Positions 1 to 8,412 of a stretch of 64,000 nucleotides of DNA are shown here, in pieces. Position 1 is the stretch's first letter. The number at the start of each line of letters is the position of its first letter. The translations under genes were made by a program, and so were the position numbers. The stretch is from Bin5 sp965220715 (lineage in GTDB: Bacteria; Chloroflexota; Anaerolineae; Caldilineales; Caldilineaceae), in NCBI GenBank assembly GCA_965220715.1, contig OZ244843.1:4836001-4900000 (forward strand), written 5' to 3'. Under the pieces are notes generated by a model that was not told the DNA's origin, ran no database searches, and saw only the letters and a program-made list of their open reading frames with translations.

Positions 1-432
1 GAAATCCTCGACGACGGCGAGCGCGAGTTCGGCGGGTACGATATTGTCCTTCTGTGGCAGTCCTATCCCCGGCTTGGCATCGATGACCGCAACCAGATCG
101 ACTACTACCGCGACATGCCGGGCGGCCTGCAGGGGCTGCGCCAACACACGACCCCGGTCGATCAGTTTCCCGGCGGCGCCAGCCACGTCGGTTGCCTCGA
201 CATGGCCGGCAACGTCTGGGAGTGGACCGAAAGCGAACGCGACGACGGCCACACCCGCTACGCCATCATTCGCGGTGGCAGCTACCTTAAAGTAGAAGGC
301 AGCATCTGGTACAACGCCAGCGGCGCGCAGCCCAATGATTGCCACGAAAAGATTTTGCTGATGTATCCCTGGTTGGACCGCTGCGGCACTGTCGGCTTCC
401 GCTGCGTCAATGACGCCGCCCCATCCGGGTAA
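1..432 (+). CDS. Formylglycine-generating-enzyme (SUMF1/FGE-sulfatase) family protein, C-terminal part
   Basis: The reading frame is open from the first base and ends with TAA, so only the last 143 codons are present. The visible part carries the C-terminal FGE-sulfatase signature: MAGNVWEWT, followed by IIRGGSY and a terminal VGFRCV. The family includes true FGEs, which oxidise a sulfatase Cys to formylglycine, and the EgtB/OvoA-type C-lectin domains; the missing N-terminus prevents a choice. A Cys occurs at SHVGCLDMAG just before the signature, but whether it is the catalytic Cys cannot be judged from this fragment. A PhyH gene follows 62 bp downstream on the same strand with its own Shine-Dalgarno, so co-transcription is possible. 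Confidence 0.85.
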   Translation, partial: EILDDGEREFGGYDIVLLWQSYPRLGIDDRNQIDYYRDMPGGLQGLRQHTTPVDQFPGGASHVGCLDMAGNVWEWTESERDDGHTRYAIIRGGSYLKVEGSIWYNASGAQPNDCHEKILLMYPWLDRCGTVGFRCVNDAAPSG

Positions 433-494
433 AAAGCGAAGAGGCGTGACGAAGCGCGGCTCCTCGCAGTCCCCATTTCAGTTAAGGAGCGAAA

Positions 495-1364
495 ATGACA
501 ACCGACCTGACACCGGAAGCACGCATGGCGCAGCTCAAGCAGAATGGCTTCTGTGTCATCGAAAAAGTGGCCGACGAGTGGCTCATCGCCAGGACGCGGG
601 CCTGCGTAGATAAGGCCCTGGCGGAAGTTGACCCAGAACGGCTGGCCAGGACTAAGTCCCCCGGCAGCCTGATCGACTCCAACAACTACCCTGAGCTGGC
701 CGATCTGATTGGCAATGCCCGCGCGCTCGCCGAACTCGACCGCATGGGCCTGAAGGACATAAAGTTCTGGAAGGCCGTGATCATCAGCAAGCCGCCGGGC
801 GGTCCCCGGCTCTACTGGCACCAGGACTGCCTGATGTGGCAAGACCCGCGCGCCTACAGTGACAGACCGCCGATGATCTTCCTCATGTACTACCTGGAGG
901 ACACGACGCGACAGAACGGATGCCTGCGCCTTCTTGCCGGGACGCACCGCCACCGTCACATCCTCCACGACATGGGAGAGGCGCACACCAGAGAGATCAA
1001 CCGCATCGACGACCCGGACGAGCCCCGTTTCCGCGACTACCCCGGTGAGGTCGACGTACCGGTCACAGCCGGCGATGTTGTAGTCGGGGACGCGCGCATG
1101 TTTCACTCGGCGCACACCAACCTTTCGGACAAGAAACGAACGGTGATCACCATCTGGTTTCACCCGTTCTATACCGACCTGCAGGAGCCGACGCAGAGCT
1201 GGATCCACGACTACATGCACAGGCAGCACGCCAATTGGCCGCAGGAGGCGCTCGCCAAGATCGAGCCGCTCATCCCCGACTATCGCGGCACTGTCCCGCC
1301 AATGCAACAAAGTCGAAAGCCCGACGAGCGTTTGCGCTGGCCCGAGGCGGTGTCAGCCGGCTAG
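495..1364 (+). CDS. Phytanoyl-CoA dioxygenase (PhyH) family Fe(II)/2-oxoglutarate oxygenase
   Basis: A 289-residue protein of normal PhyH length. PhyH proteins are cytosolic non-haem iron oxygenases that hydroxylate unactivated carbons at the expense of 2-oxoglutarate. The iron triad is visible: H109-x-D111 in YWHQD and the distal H204 in MFHSAHTN, with R215 in the usual place to bind the 2-oxoglutarate carboxylate (SDKKR). AAGGAG lies 5 nt upstream of the ATG. It lies about 100 bp before four SDR/PAL-like cassettes on the same strand, so its hydroxylated product might be processed by them; that link is inference. Substrate unknown. It is one of four PhyH genes in the window. Confidence 0.9.
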   Translation: MTTDLTPEARMAQLKQNGFCVIEKVADEWLIARTRACVDKALAEVDPERLARTKSPGSLIDSNNYPELADLIGNARALAELDRMGLKDIKFWKAVIISKPPGGPRLYWHQDCLMWQDPRAYSDRPPMIFLMYYLEDTTRQNGCLRLLAGTHRHRHILHDMGEAHTREINRIDDPDEPRFRDYPGEVDVPVTAGDVVVGDARMFHSAHTNLSDKKRTVITIWFHPFYTDLQEPTQSWIHDYMHRQHANWPQEALAKIEPLIPDYRGTVPPMQQSRKPDERLRWPEAVSAG

Positions 1365-1465
1365 CCGCAAAGCGCCTGCATCGGAGGACCATGCCCGGCG
1401 TCCCCGCGATTTTCATCGGGCTGATAGAACATGTACAAATTCCCAACCCTCCCCAGGAGACAGAG

Positions 1466-2257
1466 ATGAAAATTCTGCTCACCGGCATCACCGGCAAAAT
1501 TGGTCGCTATCTGGCGCCGGAACTTGCCCGCGACCACGAGGTCTATGGCATCGACCTTCTCCCCTCGGACTGGCCCAACTCCACGCAGGCCGACCTCTGC
1601 GACCCCGACGCGCTGCCGCCCGTCTTCGAAGGCATGGACGTGGTCATCCATCTGGCTGCCGATCCCCGCCACGAGGTCGAGATCGGATGGGATGAACTGA
1701 CCAACCCCAACCTGATAGCCACGGCCAGAATGTACGATGCCGCTCACGACGCCGGTGTGCGGAGGGTCATCTTCGCCAGTTCGATGCACGTCATGGGTGC
1801 CTACGAGTGGGATGAGCCGTACCTCTCCATCCTTTCCGGGCGTCACGACGGCCTGGACCCGGCCTCCATCCCACTGGTCAAAGGGCATGATCCGGGCCGG
1901 CCCGACAGCCGCTACGGCGCCACTAAGATATTCGGCGAGTCGTTGGGCCGCTATTACACCGAGGGCGGCAACATTGACCGTCCTGACGAGCGGCCGATGG
2001 AGGTCATCTGCGTCCGTCTTGGCACGCTGCCGGCCTCCGATCGCCCCGGTGGTGACTATCGCTCGCTGGTGAGCTGGTTCAGTTATCGTGATGCGGGCGG
2101 CTTTTTCCGGGCCTGCGTTGAGCGGCCTGGCATCGGCTATGAGATCATCTATGGCGCGTCCAACAATAAGTGGAAGATTTACGACACGCCCTACGCCTGG
2201 AAGCTGCTGGATTTCATGCCCGTCGACAGTGCCGAAGACCACTGGCGCAAAGAATAA
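1466..2257 (+). CDS. Uronate-dehydrogenase-like extended SDR, cassette 1
   Basis: A 263-residue NAD-dependent epimerase/dehydratase-family protein. The Rossmann motif TGITGKIG is at residues 6-13 and D30 ends the second strand, favouring NAD over NADP. The catalytic residues are S105/S106 in FASSMH and Y150-x3-K154 in YGATK. The C-terminal layout (VSWFS, YGASNN, then an aromatic-rich tail ending HWRKE) matches bacterial uronate dehydrogenases, which oxidise uronic acids to aldarolactones; that substrate is not proven here. The frame is open further upstream, but the AGGAGA at 1455 and the alignment with its three paralogues fix this ATG. The partner propeller gene follows 47 bp later. Its C-terminal part resembles cassette 4 rather than 2 and 3. 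Confidence 0.88.
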   Translation: MKILLTGITGKIGRYLAPELARDHEVYGIDLLPSDWPNSTQADLCDPDALPPVFEGMDVVIHLAADPRHEVEIGWDELTNPNLIATARMYDAAHDAGVRRVIFASSMHVMGAYEWDEPYLSILSGRHDGLDPASIPLVKGHDPGRPDSRYGATKIFGESLGRYYTEGGNIDRPDERPMEVICVRLGTLPASDRPGGDYRSLVSWFSYRDAGGFFRACVERPGIGYEIIYGASNNKWKIYDTPYAWKLLDFMPVDSAEDHWRKE

Positions 2258-2304
2258 TCTACAACGCCCCGCCTGGACCGCGACACACAGGAGGACAACC
2301 GATC

Positions 2305-3201
2305 ATGACAGTTGGATATGGCGATTTTCGCTATGAACTGGACGATTCCTGGCCGACTCTACCCGAGGGGTGGTCGCTCGGCTCCGTGCCCGATCTGGCG
2401 ATCGATTCGCGCGATCGCGTCTTTGTCTTCTGCCGCCATAAACATCCCGTCGTCGCCTTTGAGGCGGAGACCGGGAAATTCATCACCTCCTGGGGTGAAA
2501 ATGAATTCACTGAGCCGCACGGCATCTTCATCGACGCCGACGACTACGTTTGGGTCACCGACCGCCAGGAGCACGTCGTCACCAAGCACACGCAGCATGG
2601 TGAGAAGCTGCTCGAACTGGGCCGCCGCGGCTGGGCCATGATGACGGTGACGCCCTACGGCACCTCTTTGGACCCGCCCTTCAACATGCCGGCCGGCGTG
2701 GCCACCGCCCAGGACGGTTGCATCTTCGCCGCCGACGGCTACGGCAACCGCCAGGTCCACCGCTTTTCCCCGGAGGGCGAGCTGGAACTCTCCTGGGGAA
2801 CCTCCGGCCTGGAGCCGGGCCAGTTCGCGCTGGTACACAATATCGGAATCGACACGCAGGGCCGGGTTCTGATCTGCGACCGCGAGGCCAACCGCATTCA
2901 GCTCTTCGATCGCGATGGGAATTTCATTACGATGTTTGAAGATGTACACCGGCCTGGCGACGTGTACTGCAGCCCCGATCAGTTCGTCTATGTCGCCGAG
3001 CAAGGCAGCGCATTTGGCAAGGGGCCTCTCCCCTGCGGCATCTCCATCTTCCATGAATCGGGGGAGTTGGTTTGCCGCTTCCGCGGCCCCGAAACCGGCC
3101 TGCGGATGCCGCACGGCATCTGGTGTGATTCGAAGGGTAACATCTTTGTGGCCGAGCTGGGGGAAGAAGGCAACCGTGCGCGCAAATTTGTCAGAGTCTG
3201 A
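2305..3201 (+). CDS. NHL-repeat propeller with PAL-like active site, cassette 1
   Basis: A 298-residue protein without a signal peptide, built of NHL repeats that should form a six-bladed propeller. Three His at blade entries (H72 in EPHGIFID, H178 in LVHNIGID, H270 in MPHGIW), plus Y146 in DGYGN, R44, and R193/R197 in CDREANRI, match in order the zinc ligands and catalytic Tyr/Arg of peptidyl-alpha-hydroxyglycine amidating lyase (PAL). PAL splits a carbinolamide into an amide and glyoxylate. The Asp after the third His in PAL is Gly here, so the structural metal site may differ. AGGAGGA lies 9 nt before the ATG, which excludes the longer upstream extension. A lyase or lactonase role on the product of the paired SDR is inference. 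Confidence 0.8.
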   Translation: MTVGYGDFRYELDDSWPTLPEGWSLGSVPDLAIDSRDRVFVFCRHKHPVVAFEAETGKFITSWGENEFTEPHGIFIDADDYVWVTDRQEHVVTKHTQHGEKLLELGRRGWAMMTVTPYGTSLDPPFNMPAGVATAQDGCIFAADGYGNRQVHRFSPEGELELSWGTSGLEPGQFALVHNIGIDTQGRVLICDREANRIQLFDRDGNFITMFEDVHRPGDVYCSPDQFVYVAEQGSAFGKGPLPCGISIFHESGELVCRFRGPETGLRMPHGIWCDSKGNIFVAELGEEGNRARKFVRV

Positions 3202-3392
3202 CAGCGAGCAGGTGCGAGGCACGGGCTGTCGATAGTGTGAGAGCGCCGCTTTCCCCTGTCGTCAGAAGCGATCTGGCAGTCGCGGCGGGCGGGACTGTTT
3301 TCTGTTGGTCCCGACCTTCGCTGGCGAAACCGACATGACATCGAAAGAAACCGGCAAACCCATCAAATGAAACGCCCTCCAGGAGAGAATCT
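3202..3392. other. Spacer between cassette 1 and cassette 2
   Basis: About 190 bp without a gene. It is not obviously related to the 404-bp spacers before cassettes 3 and 4. I see no convincing terminator. CAGGAGAG just before the cassette-2 ATG is its ribosome binding site. Confidence 0.5.
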
Positions 3393-4184
3393 ATGAGAAT
3401 TCTTATCACCGGCATCAGCGGTACGATCGGCACCTTGCTGGCGCCCGAACTTGGTCGCGATCACGAAGTGTTCGGTGTTGACCTGCGTCCTTCCGACTGG
3501 CCAAACTCGACGCAGGCCGACCTCTGCGACGCGGACGCCCTGCCCCCCATCTTCGAGGGCATGGACGTGGTCATCCACCTCGCCGCTGACCCGCGCCACG
3601 AGGTCGAAATCGGCTGGGAGGAGCTCACCAACCCTAATCTGATCGCCACCGCGCGCATGTACGACGCTGCCCATGACGCCGGCGTACGCCGCGTCATCTT
3701 CGCCAGTTCGATGCACACAATGGGCGGCTACGAGTTTGACGAGCCTTACCTGTCGATCGTTTCCGGCCGCCTGGATGGTCTCGACCCGGCCTCCATTCCC
3801 CTGGTCAAGGGCGATGACCCGGCCAGGCCGGACAGCCGCTACGGGGCGACCAAGATATTCGGCGAGTCCCTGGGCCGTTACTATACCGAGGGCGGCAACA
3901 TCGACCGCCCTGACGAGCGCCCGATGGAAGTCATCTGTGTACGACTTGGAACGTTGCCCCGGTCCAATCGACCGGAGCGGGACTACCGCGCGCAGGTGAG
4001 CTGGTTCAGCCGGCGCGATGCGGTCGGCTTCTTCCGGGCCTGCGTAGAACAACCCGGCATCAACTATGAGATCATCTACGGTGCATCCAACAATACGTGG
4101 AAAATCTATGACACACCCTACGCCTACGATCTGTTGAATTTCGTTCCTCAAGACGACGCCTCAGAACACTGGCGTAAGGACTAA
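3393..4184 (+). CDS. Uronate-dehydrogenase-like extended SDR, cassette 2
   Basis: A 263-residue paralogue with the same Rossmann (TGISGTIG), SSMH and YGATK motifs. It is the most divergent copy in the N-terminal 120 residues (for example TMG where the others have VMG, and R32 in LRPSDW where the others have L). From about residue 127 onward it is nearly identical to the cassette-3 enzyme, including PRSNRPERDYR and ASEHWRK. The start is preceded by a good AGGAGAG. The propeller gene follows after only 14 bp, with its Shine-Dalgarno immediately after this stop codon, so the two are tightly co-translated. Confidence 0.88.
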   Translation: MRILITGISGTIGTLLAPELGRDHEVFGVDLRPSDWPNSTQADLCDADALPPIFEGMDVVIHLAADPRHEVEIGWEELTNPNLIATARMYDAAHDAGVRRVIFASSMHTMGGYEFDEPYLSIVSGRLDGLDPASIPLVKGDDPARPDSRYGATKIFGESLGRYYTEGGNIDRPDERPMEVICVRLGTLPRSNRPERDYRAQVSWFSRRDAVGFFRACVEQPGINYEIIYGASNNTWKIYDTPYAYDLLNFVPQDDASEHWRKD

Positions 4185-4198
4185 CAGGAGGCCAACCA

Positions 4199-5077
4199 AT
4201 GTTGACAGTAGGACATGGCGATTTTCGCTTCCAGCAGGACGATACCTGGCCCACTCTGCCTGAAGGGTGGATTATGGATCATCCTTCCGGTATTGCGGTT
4301 GATTCGCACGATCGGGTCTATGTATTCAATCGCAACAAGCACCCAATGATCGTCTTCGAGGCCGACACAGGTGAGTTTGTTACCTCTTGGGGTGAAGGCG
4401 AATTCAAGAACCCGCACGGCATCTTCATCGACGACGAAGACCATGTGTGGACCACTGACCTCTACGACCACACCGTTGTCAAGTACACGCGCTACGGCGA
4501 GAATCTGCTCGAACTGGGCACGCGCGGCCGGGCAAATATGACGGTGACGCCCCAGGGCACGACGCTCGATCCGCCGTTCAACATGCCCGCTGGCGTAGCC
4601 ATCGCCCAGGACGGCTGCATCTTTGTCGCCGACGGCTATGGCAACCGCCAGGTTCATCGTTTCTCGCCGGAAGGCGAGTTGGAGCTCTCGTGGGGAACCT
4701 CCGGGACGGAGCCGGGTCAGTTCGCGCTGGTACATAACATCGGCATCGACACGCAGGGGCGTGTACTGGTATGTGACAGGGCAAACCATCGCATTCAGTT
4801 TTTCGACCACGAAGGGCAGTTCATTCAGATCTGGGACGATGTCCAAGCACCAGGCGGTGTCTACTGCAGTCCCGAGGGGCTGATCTACGTCGCCGAACAG
4901 GGCGGGGGAGGGGCCGTCTCGATCTTCAGCGAAGACGGCGAACTGATCTGCCGCTTCCGCGGTAAGGAAGCCGGCCTGCGCGGCGTACACGGCATTTGGA
5001 TCGATTCGCGCAAGAACCTCTTCATATCGGAACTAAGCCACCACGGCAATTGCGTGCAGAGATATGCCAAAATCTAA
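4199..5077 (+). CDS. NHL-repeat propeller with PAL-like active site, cassette 2
   Basis: A 292-residue propeller, slightly shorter than the cassette 1 and 4 versions because the loop between the fourth and fifth blades is trimmed (AEQGGGGAVSIF). Putative metal ligands are H73, H179 and H264; the candidate catalytic Tyr is Y147 in DGYGNRQ and R45 corresponds to the PAL Arg. It starts MLTVGHGDF behind AGGAGGCCAACC. Counting by eye, it differs from the cassette-3 propeller at only 8 of 292 residues, so this pair arose from a recent duplication. Function as PAL-type lyase, lactonase or other propeller hydrolase is open. The sequence implies a cytosolic location. Confidence 0.8.
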   Translation: MLTVGHGDFRFQQDDTWPTLPEGWIMDHPSGIAVDSHDRVYVFNRNKHPMIVFEADTGEFVTSWGEGEFKNPHGIFIDDEDHVWTTDLYDHTVVKYTRYGENLLELGTRGRANMTVTPQGTTLDPPFNMPAGVAIAQDGCIFVADGYGNRQVHRFSPEGELELSWGTSGTEPGQFALVHNIGIDTQGRVLVCDRANHRIQFFDHEGQFIQIWDDVQAPGGVYCSPEGLIYVAEQGGGGAVSIFSEDGELICRFRGKEAGLRGVHGIWIDSRKNLFISELSHHGNCVQRYAKI

Positions 5078-5481
5078 CTGCGGGAAGTGCCGGGCCAGCC
5101 TGCCCGCATCCTGAGAGCGCGGCCTCCCGCCAGTTGAGGAAAAATCCGGTAACCCGAGACGGGAGGCTGCTCCGCCTGACCGGGCAGGGGTGAAACGGAA
5201 ACGCGCCCGCACCTTGCAGACACGCCAGACCTGTCTATCTCCAAGGCAATGCGCGGTCGTTAATGTGCCGGAATCCCAAGATTCCTGGCTTAAACAACAG
5301 TTGCATCACGCATCTGGAGGTGTCCCCTGCATCGCAGCCGAACCGCCGGCACATGGCGCGGCCGCCCAGAGGCAGTAAGAGACTCTACCCTCTCTTTCGA
5401 TGTGCCCCTGTATTTTTTTCGCGCTTGACATCGCCATCTGCCTATGGATAATTCACTCAAAATCTCCTGCAGGAGACAGCC
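5078..5481 (+). other. Intergenic spacer before cassette 3 (copy A)
   Basis: 404 bp without a convincing gene. It aligns end to end with the equally long spacer at 7167-7570 but is clearly more diverged than the flanking coding copies (roughly four bases in five identical by eye). The conserved parts include the promoter and the Shine-Dalgarno region at the right end, and a block containing TCCGCCTGACCGGGCAGGGG. Confidence 0.7.
5425..5452 (+). promoter_or_regulatory. Sigma70-type promoter of cassette 3
   Basis: TTGACA at 5425-5430, a 16-bp spacer, then GATAAT at 5447-5452, about 30 bp before the ATG. The same elements recur at the homologous place before cassette 4. Confidence 0.65.
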
Positions 5482-6273
5482 ATGAAAATTCTAATCACCG
5501 GCATCACCGGCACGATCGGAAGTTTCCTGGCGCCTGAATTAGCGCGTGACCACGATGTATACGGCATCGACCTTCTCCCATCGGACTGGCCCAACGCCAC
5601 CCAGGCCGACCTCTGCGACCCCGACGCGCTGCCGCCCGTCTTCGAGGGCATGGACGTGGTCATCCATCTGGCTGCCGACCCCCGCCACGAGGTCGAGATC
5701 GGCTGGGATGTACTGACCAACCCCAACCTGATCGCCACTGCCCGCATGTACGATGCCGCCCACGACGCCGGCGTACGTCGCGTCATCTTCGCCAGTTCGA
5801 TGCACGTCATGGGAGGTTATGAGTTTGACGAACCCTACCTCTCCATCGTTTCCGGCCGCCTCGATGGCCTCGACCCGGCCTCCATTCCCCTGGTCAAAGG
5901 TGATGATCCGGGCAGGCCGGACAGCCGCTACGGGGCGACCAAGATATTCGGCGAGTCCCTGGGCCGTTACTATACCGAAGGCGGCAACATCGACCGCCCT
6001 GACGAACGCCCGATGGAAGTGATCTGTGTACGACTTGGAACGTTGCCCCGCTCCAACCGGCCAGAGCGGGACTACCGCTCGCAAGTGAGCTGGTTCAGCC
6101 GGCGCGATGCGGTCGGCTTCTTCCGGGCCTGCGTTGAGCAACCCGGCATCAAATATGAGATCATCTACGGTGCGTCCAACAATACGTGGAAAATATATGA
6201 CACACCCTACGCCTACAATCTGTTGAATTTCGTTCCCGCTGACGACGCTTCAGAACACTGGCGCAAGGAATAA
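5482..6273 (+). CDS. Uronate-dehydrogenase-like extended SDR, cassette 3 (chimeric copy)
   Basis: 263 residues with intact Rossmann TGITGTIG, SSMH and YGATK motifs, so it should be active. Up to about residue 127 the protein differs from the cassette-4 enzyme at only two positions (I3V, A49S). In the last 75 residues it instead matches the cassette-2 enzyme (about five differences) and is very unlike cassette 4. At nucleotide level the switch falls near 5860-5880. The gene is therefore a hybrid made by recombination between misaligned paralogues. AGGAGA lies 7 nt before the ATG. The propeller partner follows after 14 bp. Confidence 0.88.
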   Translation: MKILITGITGTIGSFLAPELARDHDVYGIDLLPSDWPNATQADLCDPDALPPVFEGMDVVIHLAADPRHEVEIGWDVLTNPNLIATARMYDAAHDAGVRRVIFASSMHVMGGYEFDEPYLSIVSGRLDGLDPASIPLVKGDDPGRPDSRYGATKIFGESLGRYYTEGGNIDRPDERPMEVICVRLGTLPRSNRPERDYRSQVSWFSRRDAVGFFRACVEQPGIKYEIIYGASNNTWKIYDTPYAYNLLNFVPADDASEHWRKE

Positions 6274-6287
6274 TAGGAGGTCAACCA

Positions 6288-7166
6288 ATGTTGACAGTTG
6301 GACATGGCGATTTTCGCTTCCAGCAGGACGATACCTGGCCCACTCTGCCTGAAGGGTGGATTATGGATCATCCTTCCGGTATTGCGGTTGATTCGCACGA
6401 TCGGGTCTATGTATTCAATCGCAACAAGCACCCAATGATCGTCTTCGAGGCCGACACAGGTGAGTTTGTTACCTCTTGGGGTGAAGGCGAATTCAAGAAC
6501 CCGCACGGCATCTTCATCGACGACGAAGACCATGTGTGGACCACTGACCTCTATGACCACACCGTTGTCAAGTACACGCGCTACGGCGAGAATCTGCTCG
6601 AACTGGGCACGCGCGGCCGGGCAAATATGACGGTGACGCCCCAGGGCACGACGCTCGATCCGCCGTTCAACATGCCCGCTGGCGTAGCCATCGCCCAGGA
6701 CGGCTGCATCTTTGTCGCCGACGGCTATGGCAACCGCCAGGTTCATCGTTTCTCAGCGGAAGGCGAGTTGGAGCTCTCGTGGGGAACGTCCGGGACGGAG
6801 CCGGGTCAGTTCGCGCTGGTACATAACATCGGCATCGACACGCAGGGGCGTGTACTGGTATGTGACAGGGCAAACCATCGCATTCAGTTTTTCGACCACG
6901 AAGGGCAGTTCATTCAGATCTGGGACGATGTCCAATTACCAGGCGGTGTCTACTGCAGTCCCGAGGGGCTGATCTACGTCGCCGAACTGGGCGGGGGAGG
7001 GGCCGTCTCGATCTTCAGCGAAGACGGCGAACTGATCTGCCGTTTCCGCGGTGAGGAAGCCGGCCTGCGCGGCGTACACAGCATTTGGATCGATTCGAAA
7101 AAGAATCTCTTCATATCGGAGTTGAGCCACCACGGCCATTGCGTGCAGAGATATGCCAAGGTCTAG
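6288..7166 (+). CDS. NHL-repeat propeller with PAL-like active site, cassette 3
   Basis: A 292-residue near-copy of the cassette-2 propeller. All putative active-site residues are kept (R45, H73, Y147, H179, H264). By eye, eight substitutions separate the copies: P156A, A217L, Q234L, K255E, G265S, R271K, N284H and I292V. G265S lies directly after the third putative metal His. AGGAGG lies upstream. Because it came with the duplication, either dosage or subtle substrate divergence may maintain it. Confidence 0.8.
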   Translation: MLTVGHGDFRFQQDDTWPTLPEGWIMDHPSGIAVDSHDRVYVFNRNKHPMIVFEADTGEFVTSWGEGEFKNPHGIFIDDEDHVWTTDLYDHTVVKYTRYGENLLELGTRGRANMTVTPQGTTLDPPFNMPAGVAIAQDGCIFVADGYGNRQVHRFSAEGELELSWGTSGTEPGQFALVHNIGIDTQGRVLVCDRANHRIQFFDHEGQFIQIWDDVQLPGGVYCSPEGLIYVAELGGGGAVSIFSEDGELICRFRGEEAGLRGVHSIWIDSKKNLFISELSHHGHCVQRYAKV

Positions 7167-7570
7167 CTGCGGGCAGTGCCAGGCCAGCCTGTCGGCATCT
7201 TGAGAGAGTTGCTTCCCTTCAGTTGAGGGCAAACGCGGCAGCCCAAGACGGGGGGCTTGCTCCGCCTGACCGGGCAGGGGTCAGATGGAAACGCGCCCGC
7301 AGCTGGCAGACGCGCCACACTCGTCCAGCTCCTAGGCGATGCGCGGTCGCGAAGGTACGGCAATCCCAAGAGTCCTGGCTCAGGCAGCGGCTGCATTACG
7401 CAACCGGAGACGCCCCCTGCATCGCAGCCGGTCCGCCGGCAGATGGCGCAGCCGCCCAGAGACAGTAAGAGACTCACCTCACTATAATGGATATACGGTA
7501 CTTTTCTCGCGTTTGACATCGCTATAGTTCCTATGGATAATTCACTCAAAACCCCCTGCGGGAGACAGTC
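7167..7570 (+). other. Intergenic spacer before cassette 4 (copy B)
   Basis: 404 bp, the counterpart of the spacer before cassette 3. There is no gene. It contains the cassette-4 promoter and GGGAGA Shine-Dalgarno at its right end. Confidence 0.7.
7513..7541 (+). promoter_or_regulatory. Sigma70-type promoter of cassette 4
   Basis: TTGACA at 7513-7518, a 17-bp spacer, then GATAAT at 7536-7541, followed by the same ATTCACTCAAA as in the cassette-3 promoter. Confidence 0.65.
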
Positions 7571-8362
7571 ATGAAAGTTCTCATCACCGGCATCACCGGT
7601 ACGATCGGCAGTTTCCTGGCGCCTGAACTTGCGCGCGACCACGATGTATACGGCATCGACCTTCTCCCCTCGGACTGGCCCAACGCCACCCAGGCCGACC
7701 TCTGCGACCCTGACTCGCTGCCGCCCGTCTTCGAGGGCATGGACGTGGTCATCCATCTGGCTGCCGACCCCCGCCACGAGGTCGAGATCGGCTGGGATGT
7801 ACTGACCAACCCCAACCTGATCGCCACTGCCCGCATGTACGATGCCGCCCACGACGCCGGCGTACGTCGCGTCATCTTCGCCAGTTCGATGCACGTCATG
7901 GGAGGTTATGAGTTTGACGAACCCTACCTCTCCATCGTTTCCGGCCGCCTCGACGGCCTGGACCCGGCCTCCATCCCACTCGTCAAAGGCGATGATCCGG
8001 GCCGGCCGGACAGCCGCTACGGCGCCACCAAGATCTTCGGCGAGTCATTGGGCCGCTACTACACTGAAGGCGGCAACATCGACCGGCCCGACGAGCGCCC
8101 GATGGAGGTCATCTGTGTCCGTCTTGGCACACTGCCGCCATGGAACCGCCCCGGCAGTGGCTACCGTTCGCTGGTGAGTTGGTTCAGCCATCGCGATGCC
8201 GCCCGCTTCTTTCGCGCCTGCGTTGAACGCCCCAACATAAACTACGAGATCATTTACGGCGCTTCCAACAACAAGTGGAAGATTTACGACACGCCCTACG
8301 CCTGGGAACTGCTGGATTTCATGCCCGTCGACAGTGCGGAAGACCACTGGCGCAAGGAGTAA
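7571..8362 (+). CDS. Uronate-dehydrogenase-like extended SDR, cassette 4
   Basis: 263 residues with TGITGTIG, D30, SSMH and Y150/K154. The first half is almost identical to cassette 3. The second half (NRPGSGYRSLVSWF through DFMPVDSAEDHW) follows the cassette-1 type. It is likely one of the original parents of the chimeric cassette-3 gene. It is expressed from the upstream TTGACA/GATAAT promoter and separated by 50 bp from its propeller partner, which is the spacing of cassette 1 rather than of 2 and 3. Confidence 0.88.
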   Translation: MKVLITGITGTIGSFLAPELARDHDVYGIDLLPSDWPNATQADLCDPDSLPPVFEGMDVVIHLAADPRHEVEIGWDVLTNPNLIATARMYDAAHDAGVRRVIFASSMHVMGGYEFDEPYLSIVSGRLDGLDPASIPLVKGDDPGRPDSRYGATKIFGESLGRYYTEGGNIDRPDERPMEVICVRLGTLPPWNRPGSGYRSLVSWFSHRDAARFFRACVERPNINYEIIYGASNNKWKIYDTPYAWELLDFMPVDSAEDHWRKE

Positions 8363-8412
8363 CCCTCTGTGCCCCAACTGAACCGCAGCGCAATATGGGA
8401 GGACAACCGATT

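Larger units (their letters stand above)
3772..7949 (+). repeat. Tandem direct duplication, two 2,089-bp copies
   Basis: Cassette 2, 3 and 4 SDR genes start exactly 2,089 bp apart (3393, 5482, 7571), as do the cassette 2 and 3 propellers (4199, 6288) and the 404-bp spacers (5078, 7167). The duplicated unit runs from the middle of one SDR gene to the middle of the next. The junction is the point at about 5860-5880 where the third SDR switches from cassette-4-like to cassette-2-like sequence. This is the structure left by one unequal exchange between SDR genes 2 and 4. Confidence 0.85.

Noticed and set aside
282..1310. Long minus-strand open frame opposite the first PhyH gene
   Set aside because: Shadow of the high-GC PhyH gene; no domain or start signal. 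The same holds for the other long antisense frames opposite the cassette, ABC and OYE genes.
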